Below are positions 54,891-64,000 of a stretch of DNA of 64,000 nt, in pieces. The translations under genes and the position numbers were made by a program. The DNA comes from Cheiracanthium punctorium (lineage: Eukaryota > Arthropoda > Arachnida > Araneae > Cheiracanthiidae): NCBI GenBank assembly GCA_038373885.1, contig JAWZYV010015814.1, positions 1,302,001 to 1,366,000 on the forward strand, read 5' to 3'. The notes beneath the pieces were generated by a model. That model saw only the letters and a program-made list of their open reading frames with translations. It searched no databases and had not been told where the DNA came from. The number at the start of each line of letters is the position of its first letter. Position 1 is the stretch's first letter.

Positions 54891-55200
54891 GGCGATGTTT
54901 GTAAAATAGCTTCAGTAGGCAAATTTAATATGGATATTAATTCCAAAGATGTGTTTTATGCAACAAGAAAGACAAATATGGCACACTCATGGATTATGAT
55001 GCTCATTCCGAACAGTATTTAAAATGGTGAAGTATAGTTGTAATATGCTTGGCGAAGATTGTAAAACAGTTTTAGCAGCTATAGATTTCGATTCCAAAGA
55101 AGTGTTTTGTGGAACAAGGAAGAAAAATACGGCACGGCCATGAATAATGATACACTTTTCAATTTAATGAAACAAGGAAGAAAAATAGGGACGGCGCATG
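54891..55200. repeat. Tandem duplication with 160-bp spacing
   Basis: GGCGATGTTTGTAAAA at 54891 and GGCGAAGATTGTAAAA at 55051 start two diverged units. Read in the same frame, both give G-(D/E)-x-C-K ... S-K-(D/E)-V-F ... T-R-K. There is a (CAA)n run upstream at 54846-54864. Confidence 0.55.
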
Positions 55201-55989
55201 GATTATGATACGCTTTTAATATACAGCACTTTAGTGAGTATTTAAAATATGAAAGTGTTTCAGATTTTTTTCAAAATTTTCTCCATACAAATACATTGTG
55301 GTTTGTTAACGACATTGACGGCAGTTATAAACTCCTTCTTTAGTTAGCGATTTTTCTTTTATTTCTTTAATTTTTCAGTTTTCTGTCTGATACTGGATCT
55401 TTACCATCGAGGGTAGCTTGACAAAAGGCAAATAAAGCAGGAAGCGCGCGATCGCCATTTGCCGGATTAGATTTTTTTGTCTCTTGCAGAATTCCGAAAT
55501 TTTTCCCTATTTTCGCCTATTTCACTATTATCGCTCGTACTTTTAGCGTTTACCTTTCTGCGCCCGTATTTTCTCATGGAATGTTGTATGTCACTCTTTC
55601 AATGGTTAGATCAAAGTATGCTGTGGCAGACAAGATCATTTAAGAGAATTCACCTGGACGTTTCGTGGTCGATGACTTGACCCAAAATATCGTCTTCAAC
55701 GAAATGCTCAATTAGAATTTGTAACTGCATTTGCTCATTCGTCATTTAATATCTACTCTTCTTATTTTTACTTAATAAAGATAGTTAAAAACAAATTTTA
55801 AAGATTTCAATCATTTCATCGTCATTGTATAATTGCTAAGAGCTGGCGTGAAACCTTTTGTTTACTTTCTGTCACAAGTCATGTTCCGTCCGCGTCGCTC
55901 TTTGATTTTTCCTGTTAGTGTTGTTCAAGACCTTGGTGACATTCTTGATCGTTACCATTTATTTTTGAATATTACAGTCAATAAAGTGA
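55201..55989 (+). other. Probable body of a Helitron of unknown 5' limit
   Basis: Upstream of the Helitron 3' terminus at 55990-56016. No gene seen; the 5' TC end was not identified, and the tandem arrays at 53261-55200 could belong to the same element. Confidence 0.3.
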
Positions 55990-56016
55990 CCGTCGAATTC
56001 GACGGGTTCCAGCTAG
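55990..56016 (+). mobile_element. Helitron 3' terminus, separate family
   Basis: A perfect 16-bp palindrome CCGTCGAATTCGACGG (55990-56005), a 7-base spacer and CTAG (56013-56016) followed by T. This is the textbook Helitron 3' end. The hairpin differs from those of families B, G and I. Confidence 0.6.
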
Positions 56017-56677
56017 TTTTAATTTATATTCAGATGAAAATTTAGACAGAAAAACGTGATTTTTAATATTATTTTGAATGTTTGATAAAGTATGGGGAAG
56101 TCCAAAGACCCAATGTTTCCAATTTTAAAAAAGGTTAAATTCATGCCTCGAATATTGAGGATGTTATTTTTTCAGAAATAGGACGTTGTATTAGAAGACA
56201 TACATCTACTGCATCTAATTCTATACCTGAAAAATATTTTATTTGGGGGAATATGGTAGCGGACGCAACAAGAGACGCTTTATAGAATCACCATCAAACT
56301 GTAAAAACCTCTAATTTATTTGCTTCAAAATTTCATATTTTTAATACTGGTATCTTTTACTGTGTTTTTGCACAAAATAAATCTAATTTAAGTTTATTGT
56401 ATGCAATTTTCAAAAAATTTTCACTTAATAAATTTATATATGGTCCCTTAACTCATGAAAATAACTCATTTTATTTAATATAAATTAAACTACCGAACGT
56501 AAAAATTTGAAATTTTGCACAGCCATGTAATATTACTTTCTGCATCTATTTCCATCGAAATTTGGCTATATTTCTATTCATAATTTTTGAATATTAATTT
56601 AATAATTCATAATTCATATTAATATTTTATTTAAAATCATAATATCATTAAATTATGTTTGGGTCGTTTAGTTCTAA
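56017..56677. other. AT-rich, no feature recognised
   Basis: AT-rich spacer between two Helitron ends; no gene or repeat seen. Confidence 0.4.
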
Positions 56678-58757
56678 TCTTATAAATAAAAATGAAATTC
56701 TGTTTGTTTGTTTGTTTGTTTGTGGATTTGAGTTGTATACAAATCCACAAAAATGGACCTATCATCCTGAAATTTTGCACAGATATGTAAAATAATATAG
56801 AATAAATCATAGTCCACTTTAAAACTTTGAAAGTCCACCCGTTCCCGGAATTTAAGAGATTTTTTATGTTCTCCATGCAAAAACCTTTCCGTAATTGTAA
56901 CCTCTGTAGTGAAAAAAGTGTGAAATAAGGATCGTGGTTGTCATGTGTGGCGATTTTGCCGAATAAGATGTTTTAAATTCTCAAAGTAAAAATAAAAGAA
57001 TAATAATGATTTTTTTTTTGTTAGTTTATATTTGTAAGATTATTAATTTTTTATTATAATATCGTGTGCATGGGAAATCAGAGCAGGAATGAAATGTTTT
57101 ATACGCAAAACAATAAGAATTGAAGATTTCCGAGGCTAATATGTAACTTTTTTTTAGTTTGGCGAAAAAACAAAATGGCTCAAATGCCGATTTTGAGAAA
57201 GTGAGTTCTAGCGGTTTGCACAGTTTTCGGCTTGGCGCAATTTATTGAGAGCTTAAGGAAATAGTTTTTTGAAAGCAAGTGCAAATGTTTTATTAGAATA
57301 CAGCGTTAAATTTTAATGATCCGTGAAGAAATAATGCAGTTATTAAGGGATTTCAAGCGATCTATCTTCAGAATTCTCGCCAATGGAGAACATTGATTTA
57401 AGTTGGGGGAATTCCGCCAAATTTCAGAAAATTGAAATCTTCTCATTTAGTACATCGGAGTAACGATGAATAAAACACGTTATAGTTGATAATTTAAAAA
57501 AATTCGGTTGTATTAAGGGATTCCCCTTTTCAAATAAATGTGTGCTATACTTTTTGGTGGCCGAACCATTTCCCATATGGATTGCAAGTTAATGATCATT
57601 CTAAGTCAATGCTTCGAATGATTTCCTGAAAAAACTCTTTCAAAATGGCGTATGTTGGCACTTTGGCGAGGCTTAGATTTGAAACTGGATTTTATTTGAG
57701 ACTGGGATATATAATGATACTGGTTATAGATAAAAATGAATATTGGTATGTGTGTATGAGGTTGAAAAACTCCAGCAGCGTTGCACCATGAAATTTGGTT
57801 CACCTAAGTTTTTTATCATTGAGAAGCTTTTTATGCTATCCGTTTCCCCTAACTTGCCACTAGGTGGCGCAGCAGAACGTCGAATTCTATTCCGTTTAGG
57901 CGTCTACTAAGCGAATATCGTCCAACCGATTTCGATGAAATTTGGCACACGCGGATATTAGAACACGGAGAATATTTTTCAGTATCCATTTTGCTGTAAC
58001 TTGCCGCTAAATGGCGCTGCAACACATCAACTTCTATACCGTTCGACCAATCGGCATAAAATTTCTTATACATACACATTTCAGCACGAAGAATATATTC
58101 TAACTGTGTTCCTTTTGATGTTACTCACCACTAGATGGCACTGCAATGCATTATTAAACTCGCCACTAGATGACGCTGCAGCAGGCCAAATTCTTGACCA
58201 TTCCAACGGTCGCTAAGAAAATCAGTATACATAGCTATTTGAACAATGAGAATATTTTGGCGTTATCCATTTTGCTATAACTCGCCACTTGACCGCACTG
58301 TAGCAAATCATTACTTTAATTAACCACTAGATCGGGCTGCAGTGTATCACTTCTTGACTGTGCAACTGATAGCTATGAAAATAGGTATACATAGATATTT
58401 GAACACGGGGAAGAGTTTGGCGCTATCCATTTTCCTATATAATTTGACACTAGATGTCGCGTCGTCAGGGCTGTCCAGCCGATCGTCCTGAAATTTCGTA
58501 TTCATCGATATCTGAATGCGAAGAATATTTCCGCCGTATCCGTTTTGCTAAAACTCTCCACTAGATTGCGTTACGCCGCATGGCCTTCTGCACCGTACAA
58601 ACGATTGCCTTGAAATTCGGTATGCATGGTTATTGAACACAATATAAAGCGATATCCATTTTGCTATATCTCTTTATTACAATAAACAGTAATCCCCACA
58701 AATCGTAATATCAAAAAGTCCATTCATTCCCGTGCGAAGAACGGGTACTTCAGCTAG
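56678..58757 (+). mobile_element. Helitron family B, copy 3 (complete)
   Basis: A|TCTTATAAATAAAAATG at 56677-56694; (GTTT)n at 56701-56723; degenerate CTAGTGGCG-type tandem units inverted relative to B1; then hairpin CCCGT/ACGGG (58729-58745), TACTTCAG and CTAG (58754-58757) followed by T. Both ends and the A|T target are intact. No Rep/helicase coding. Confidence 0.8.
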
Positions 58758-60359
58758 TAGTACGAATAAAAATCAGCTTCTTATTATCAATATTATATGA
58801 GATATGATTTAAAGTATGAAAAAATATTTTAACATATGGGGAGGGGGATTTGGGGTGCTCATAACTCACCCATTTTCAGTTCAAATTTATTGAAAATGGG
58901 TAACCGGGGTTAAAATGAGCTAAAATTTTGAAATATGAAGTGAAATCTAGAAGTTGCTATTGGGGAAAAAAAAGTTGGTGTGAATTTTAATATGTAGATG
59001 TCCCCTTATGTAATTTTTATGCGTAGCAAATTAAAGTGTACGCCAATCGAAAACGACTGGTATCTGTAACTTTTCTGTACGACGATCGACGGCCGAAAAA
59101 AATACAAGGGGGACTTTTTTTCCGTAGCTGTACATATTGTACAACATTACGTATGTATGTATATTATTTCATTAAAATGAATGATAAGTTCATATTAATT
59201 AATAGTTTCAGCAAGTTCTCTCTTTGTTGTGAATTGAAATGACCTTTATTTGATTGGTTTTGAAAATCCGTACATTTTGATAATATGGTCAGAATCCGGT
59301 CACAATTAATCCGGATTAACAAGCTCTCTACTGTATCTAAAATATCTGAAACGAAAACTCCCGTGTTTTTAGTTTGCTGTACGGTTATGAATGCCCTATG
59401 CACTTAAAGTATGTTGAGCCTGTTAAAATACATATGATTGACTTTTCTTAGAAGTAGAATGCACGTATTCTCTGAGTTTCGGTTCAAGATCACCTATTGT
59501 TTTTAGATAATGTGCAAGTTGAATGTTTTACTGAGACATGAAAAAAGAATGTTGAAAGGTAATAAATATCAGGTTTTTGATCTGAAGACTGGAAAATTCT
59601 CATTGTATTCCGATTATTTATGAATTCAGTGCCCTGTGGCATTAGATATCTAGTAGGTATTCCTTATGGTTTGGACAAAATGGGTGAATGTGTTGGTAAT
59701 AAAGTGCGACACTAAAGCAGCATGTCATTCAGTCTGTAAATAAAATTTTTACTCTTTTACTTCAGATTTATTACATGCACGTTTTTCATAGTTAAAAGTT
59801 TCCCTATGCAGAGCGCTGTACAGCGAAAACTACTGGTAATAAAACGAGTAATAGATTTTTAAAAGTGCAAAAAAAGTTAATACACTTTACTAAGATTTAT
59901 TTATTTCCTATCACGATTTACAAATTATTCAAATTTTAAGAGCAGTTAGATTTAGGTTTTAGATAAACATTGTATTCCGACTCCACATTTTTGCAGAACA
60001 AAAAGGGGGGGGGTGATGGAGATCACATATCTAATTTAATAATCATTTACTTTGGCTTTCTTTAATGTAATCTATCCGAAATCAAGAATTCTAAATCACT
60101 TCTGTTTTTCATTTTTCTGCCATTTCGGTTTTTAAATCTGTATATTTGCTTTTCCCCGTATGCACTATTCTTACTTGTTTATTCGTCTCTTCAGACCGGT
60201 GTGCTAAAAATAGATTATATTTGCGTCCGTTTGCAAAATCAACGTTGTTTTGGATTCCCCTACTTTGGCTTGGTGTTGGCGTGTTTATTATTTGTTGCCC
60301 TTCCGACGTCTTTAAAATTATTTGCTCGCGATTACGTCGATTTAATTTTATTGGATTAA
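58758..60359. other. Unassigned; small hairpin
   Basis: A hairpin CCCATTTTCA...TTGAAAATGGG is at about 58868-58899. No gene or element recognised. Confidence 0.35.
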
Positions 60360-60632
60360 CTGTTAGGGTTGCTCTGGAGTTGGCGTTAGTTATCTAGGCC
60401 AGGTGTTTGTTCTCGCCAATGTGTAATTCTGTGCTGGCGTAATTTTTAAGTCATTCCACCTTAATTTCACTGTCTATATAGGACGCATTTTTATTTCGCT
60501 GAGCCACCACCATCCGTTGTAATAAGTTTATGTTTCAATTGCATCTTTTCAATAAAATAGTTTTAAGTATTTAACGTCCTTTTATTATATTGCAACTAAG
60601 TGTATCGAACCTGGATTTTTCATGTGTCACAA
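60360..60632 (+). other. Possible LTR or 3'-exon-like block
   Basis: TGTTAGGG start, CTATATAGGACGCA (TATA-like) at about 60473, an initiator-like stretch and AATAAAATA at 60551, all in LTR order. The end near TGTGTCACA is a guess and no duplication was found. It could equally be unrelated sequence. Confidence 0.25.
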
Positions 60633-60921
60633 CGCAGTCTTTAAATTTAAAACAGCCTAACTAATTAACATCTTTACAGGGGGGGGGGGAGGGTAACATA
60701 AGTAGGCCTTTCTTAAAAATATAAAAATTTGTTTTGAAATGATTCTTTTAGCCTATATTTTCAGTTATTAGTAGGCAACATTTATCCTCTGAAGAATTTT
60801 ACTAGGAGCATTTGGAAATGTAATATTAACCAAGCCTAACTGAATTCCGATTTCACACCACCACGCTAAAACATAAACAGAAAGAAAAATAATTTTCAAA
60901 ATAATTTTTTCATATATATAA
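60633..60921. other. No feature recognised
   Basis: AT-rich with a G-run at about 60680-60688; nothing identified. Confidence 0.35.
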
Positions 60922-61483
60922 CTAACCGCCTCCAGCGACCAGTTGGTTCGCCATCATAATAAATCTTATTCGGAGAGAATCCTGTTCCTCACCGGCTTCC
61001 TTGGCATTGAAATCTCTCAGATTCTGAATGAAATTTAATATTAAGATGGTTAAAAACAGGAGTGGCCCTAGGGTAAGTGGCACCCCCTCCTAATATAAAA
61101 AAGATGCCCCCTTTTATGCTCTACTTAACAAAAAAATCGTTTTTCTTTTATTTTTACTTCAAGAGTCTGAATCAGTTTATAAACATGCCAAATATGGCAA
61201 CCTAGATATGCTTAAATTCTCACTCATTCCACTGCGGGGTTACAATTGCGAAATGGCGAAGCGAAAAAATGAGCCTTTTGCGACACGTTTTTTATCGATA
61301 TCTCCTAAAATAATTCGAATTTCGAAAAAATCGCTTCGAGGTATGCCGGGACCCGTCCTGGAGAATTTTCCATACAAAATTTAGTAAATCTACGATCACC
61401 CGTTTCGGAGCTATGCGAGACACAGACAAACAAACAAACTAACTAACTAACGGACAGTTTACACATTGTTTCATTTATATAGA
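60922..61483 (-). mobile_element. Helitron family G, copy 2 (internally deleted)
   Basis: Same start (CTAACCGCCTCCAGCGACC, the CTAG mutated) and same 5' end (ATATAGAT with A outside) as G1. Bases up to 61120 match 36780-36984, then the text jumps to that of 37717, a deletion of about 730 bp. It lacks the 1.9-kb hAT insertion; the empty target GCTTCGAG is at 61333-61340. The subterminal AACTAACTAACGG is retained. Confidence 0.75.
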
Positions 61484-61624
61484 TAAGCTGTTTAGACTTT
61501 TCTTAATGTAATAACATCTCAAATTTTCAAGAAAGTATTAGTTTTTTGAAATGTTTTTGGACAAGAAATTCAATAAAAGCAGATAAAATCTAATATTATG
61601 TTTCCTAACACAATAAACTATTTA

Positions 61625-61834
61625 GGGCGAGATTCAAGTGAAACGCGCGCGATCGAGTTCAAATCGAACGTTTTTCAGTCCCCAGAATGCTTCCAATGAA
61701 CAAACCTATCGCGCTGTCACGTGATCAAACACAATTGTTTTGTTTCAGTTGAATAAGAAACACTGATATATTTCTAAGTTTGCCCTGTTCGACCGCGGAA
61801 AACGTTCGAATTGTGTTTCACTTGAATCTCGCCC
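61625..61834. mobile_element. PIF/Harbinger-like MITE
   Basis: Perfect 20-bp inverted ends GGGCGAGATTCAAGTGAAAC and its inverse, with TTA directly outside both (61622-61624 and 61835-61837). A 3-bp TTA duplication and GGGC start fit PIF/Harbinger. 210 bp, with CG-rich GATCGAG and TTCGAA words inside, no coding. Confidence 0.8.
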
Positions 61835-61837
61835 TTA

Positions 61838-62507
61838 ATCAGTAAAATCTTGTCAACTAATGTCCGAAAACATAGGCAAAAAAAGAAATATCATTTGAAA
61901 ACAATTTATTTATATTTTTCATCAAAAAGGAATACCTACCTGTTTTATCTCACCGCACAACCCTATAACATCCTTTTAATACCTTTAATGTCATACATGA
62001 ACATCAGAAGGGAACGTAAAGTACACTACATTTCTGAGATCATTAAATAAATGAACGTTTAAAATGTGCGTAATGTTTAATCAAATTAATTCTATTTTAA
62101 CAGTGGCAAAGTCGTTCGAGCAGATAAAACCAATATAATGTATTACAGCGCATATCAATTGAATTTTATCTTTAAAATAAACAAACGTCTATTCAAAGGG
62201 AGCAGTTAAGCCAATAGTAAGAAAGGTATCTGGCGCAACTTTTGGACTTGTTGATTCTTGAAAGATATTGAATGCATTGTATGAGGTATAATGCTGAGAG
62301 AATTACGCTTCAAGGCAAATAAGTAAAACATAAAGTTTTGCAAGAATCATTGCATCAATGAAGTTAAGTAATTGTTATAATGTGTCGAGAATACCATTTG
62401 TATCTTTAATCTTGGATAGAATGCACTACTTTTAGCTAAGAGTAATAAATACGTCATCTCTCAGATTAAGAATCTTTTGCTCAAGTATATTTAACTAGAA
62501 TTCCGTT
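61838..62507. other. AT-rich, no feature recognised
   Basis: No gene or repeat boundary recognised. Confidence 0.4.
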
Positions 62508-62559
62508 GTGGAGGCAATTACAACGGAAGCTAGAAAAACATTCGACGAAAGCATGTATA
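62508..62559 (+). mobile_element. Repeat family E, copy 2, left part
   Basis: GTGGAGGCAATTACAACGG and the following AGCTAGAAAAACATTCGAC match 30009-30050. The copy is interrupted by the element at 62560-63848 and resumes at 63849. Confidence 0.7.
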
Positions 62560-63848
62560 CTCACACAGCACAAAGATTTCCATTGGTTATCTATAAGAAG
62601 TCCAAGATCCTCCAGGTAACATAAAATAGACCTCTATGAGAGATTTCGGGTGTGATCTCTCTAAGGACTAGACAACATGTCTAATATCCAGGATGTCTGT
62701 AAGAGATCTATAGCCAAGTAACATAGATATTAATTGGATGTTCAAAATATCAAAGATTTCTCGGTGGAAAAGTGAATTGTGACGTTATAACTGCTATTTT
62801 TTTTTACCCTCTGTGTATTCTTCCTCCATTCTGGGAAAATTTGGTGCTGCCATCTATTGACTATTATTATACATAAGCACTTCAAGTTACTTTTAACCTG
62901 AAACCTATTTTCTTCGGCTGGTATCGAACCACGGATCCAAGGCGTGAAAGGCGAGCGTTCTAACCACCAGTCAGATTCGACTCGGGATGAGAAGACTACA
63001 ATTTGAAGTGATTGTTGCTTCAATTTCGGAATGAAAACACTTTTACGTATCTAAAATAAAATTAGAATTTACCGTATACTACTTGGGTATCACAAAATTT
63101 TGCGATTTCTATCCGTTTTAAGCATTTGAGACCCCAGTACAACCGTAAAAAAAAAAGAAAACAAGTTTGTCTCCACATCACGTAAAACTGATTGAAGCGA
63201 ATGAAATAAAATTTGGTGACATATGATAGGTGGTCACTCAACTTAAACTATAGGCTTCAAATTTTTAAAAATTTCATTAGATTTTGAGATTTTCTGAAAA
63301 TTATTTCAAAAAGCGTAATATTTTTTGTTCGCACATAATAACGACTAAATGAAATTTGGTGACATGATAGATGATCACTCAACTCAAGCTATATGCATCG
63401 GATTTAAAAACATTTCTTACTAGATTTTGCCATTTTTCTGAAAATCCTTTCAAACTGCGTAAATTTTTGTTTCAGTAGCCATCCAATCTTCTACATAAAT
63501 AAGATGTCTACAAATGCATCTCTTACGGATGTTATATACGCACATCCAATAGATTTGTAGCTTTGGATGGCAATTAAATATCTATGGGGCATCTATTTCA
63601 TTAATTACATAAGATGTCTACTGATGGATTTCTTATGGATGTCATACATACATTTCCAATAGATAGCTTGTTTCGGATGACTATTAGATATTTATAAGCC
63701 CTCTAAGGATATCTTATAGAGGTAATGATTTAGATGTCCTATAGATATATATTTTTCTACGCATATAAATATCCTTTAAATGTCCTGGATGTTATAGATC
63801 AGTTTGGATTTTTATTTGACCTGATTTGGACATAGTGTGCTGAGTGGG
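62560..63848. mobile_element. CCCAGACAGCACA family, copy 3, inserted in repeat E
   Basis: Ends CTCACACAGCACA and TGTGCTGAGTGGG, variants of the family ends. Here the subterminal words are GATGTC/ATCCAATAGAT-like instead of AAGCTTGA. The tRNA-like core (62915-62980) is followed by TTTGAAGTGATTGTT, matching copies 1 and 2. Outside, TA is on both sides; the uninterrupted family E text is at 30050-30075. No transposase. Confidence 0.65.
62915..62980 (-). repeat. tRNA-like core of copy 3
   Basis: The minus strand reads ACTGGTGGTTAGAACGC (box A) and GTGGTTCGATACC (box B, GGTTCGATACC at 62930-62920), about 40 bp apart, with CGCCTTTCACGCC between. Confidence 0.6.
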
Positions 63849-64000
63849 TACACTCAATATACTTAATCCTCATCCACCTAAAATAAATAAGTTCATATTC
63901 AATTTTTATTATATACCCAAATCGAATTTCATGCTCTTCTGGAAACGCACAGAAACATTTGGCATTCGAAAGATTTCGTTTTGTGTGCATAGCCTTTCTT
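63849..64000 (+). mobile_element. Repeat family E, copy 2, right part
   Basis: CACTCAATATACTTAATCC through GGAAACGCACAG..CGAAAGATTTCGTTTTGTG matches 30063-30205. It continues beyond the window end. Confidence 0.7.

Overview
The window looks like intergenic or intronic DNA from an AT-rich animal genome, most likely an arthropod. A chelicerate is possible, but nothing here proves it. The clues are dense non-autonomous DNA transposons (hAT, piggyBac, mariner and Harbinger-like MITEs), many Helitrons, tRNA-derived modules and long homopolymers, with no bacterial-style gene order. I found no convincing host protein-coding gene in 64 kb. All open frames are short (under about 190 codons), none matches a family I recognise as an intact gene, and several lie inside repeat copies.

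Layout. Bases 1-12.4 kb hold a CAGGGTGTCTACC MITE (1065-1859), a hairpin piggyBac-like MITE (2355-2736), a hAT MITE with a perfect 8-bp target duplication (3569-3730) and three Helentron/DINE-1-like elements with 172-173 bp internal tandem units (6055-6899, 8029-8889, 9921-10621). Bases 12459-14334 are a Helitron carrying a ~140-bp-arm inverted repeat and a tRNA-His-like sequence. Bases 14.3-23.4 kb are mostly AT-rich and unassigned. Bases 23.4-29.9 kb are layered repeats: a second Helentron-like family interrupted by hAT elements, more hAT MITEs and a tRNA-derived SINE-like unit.

The most striking part is 30473-35970. It is a head-to-tail array of canonical Helitrons (A|TC...hairpin...CTAG|T, minus strand) that sits as one block inside an older repeat. 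An uninterrupted copy of that older repeat is at about 42385-42660. Next comes a related Helitron (36780-39979) interrupted by a 1.9-kb hAT element with its own nested MITE. The matching empty site is at 61333-61340.

Bases 42.8-64 kb contain a solo-LTR-like promoter block and three copies of a family with CCCAGACAGCACA-like inverted ends and an internal tRNA-like core (46091-47607, 50391-51726, 62560-63848). They also hold a multi-level nest (mariner MITE > tRNA-core element > palindromic piggyBac MITE, 49997-52123), a full-length Helitron (56678-58757), an orphan Helitron 3' end with a perfect 16-bp palindrome (55990-56017), and a Harbinger-like MITE with TTA duplications (61625-61834).

The elements do not form a pathway. 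What the window records is an order of insertions, readable because several copies exist in both filled and empty states. All family calls rest on termini, target duplications and within-window comparison by eye. No database search was possible.
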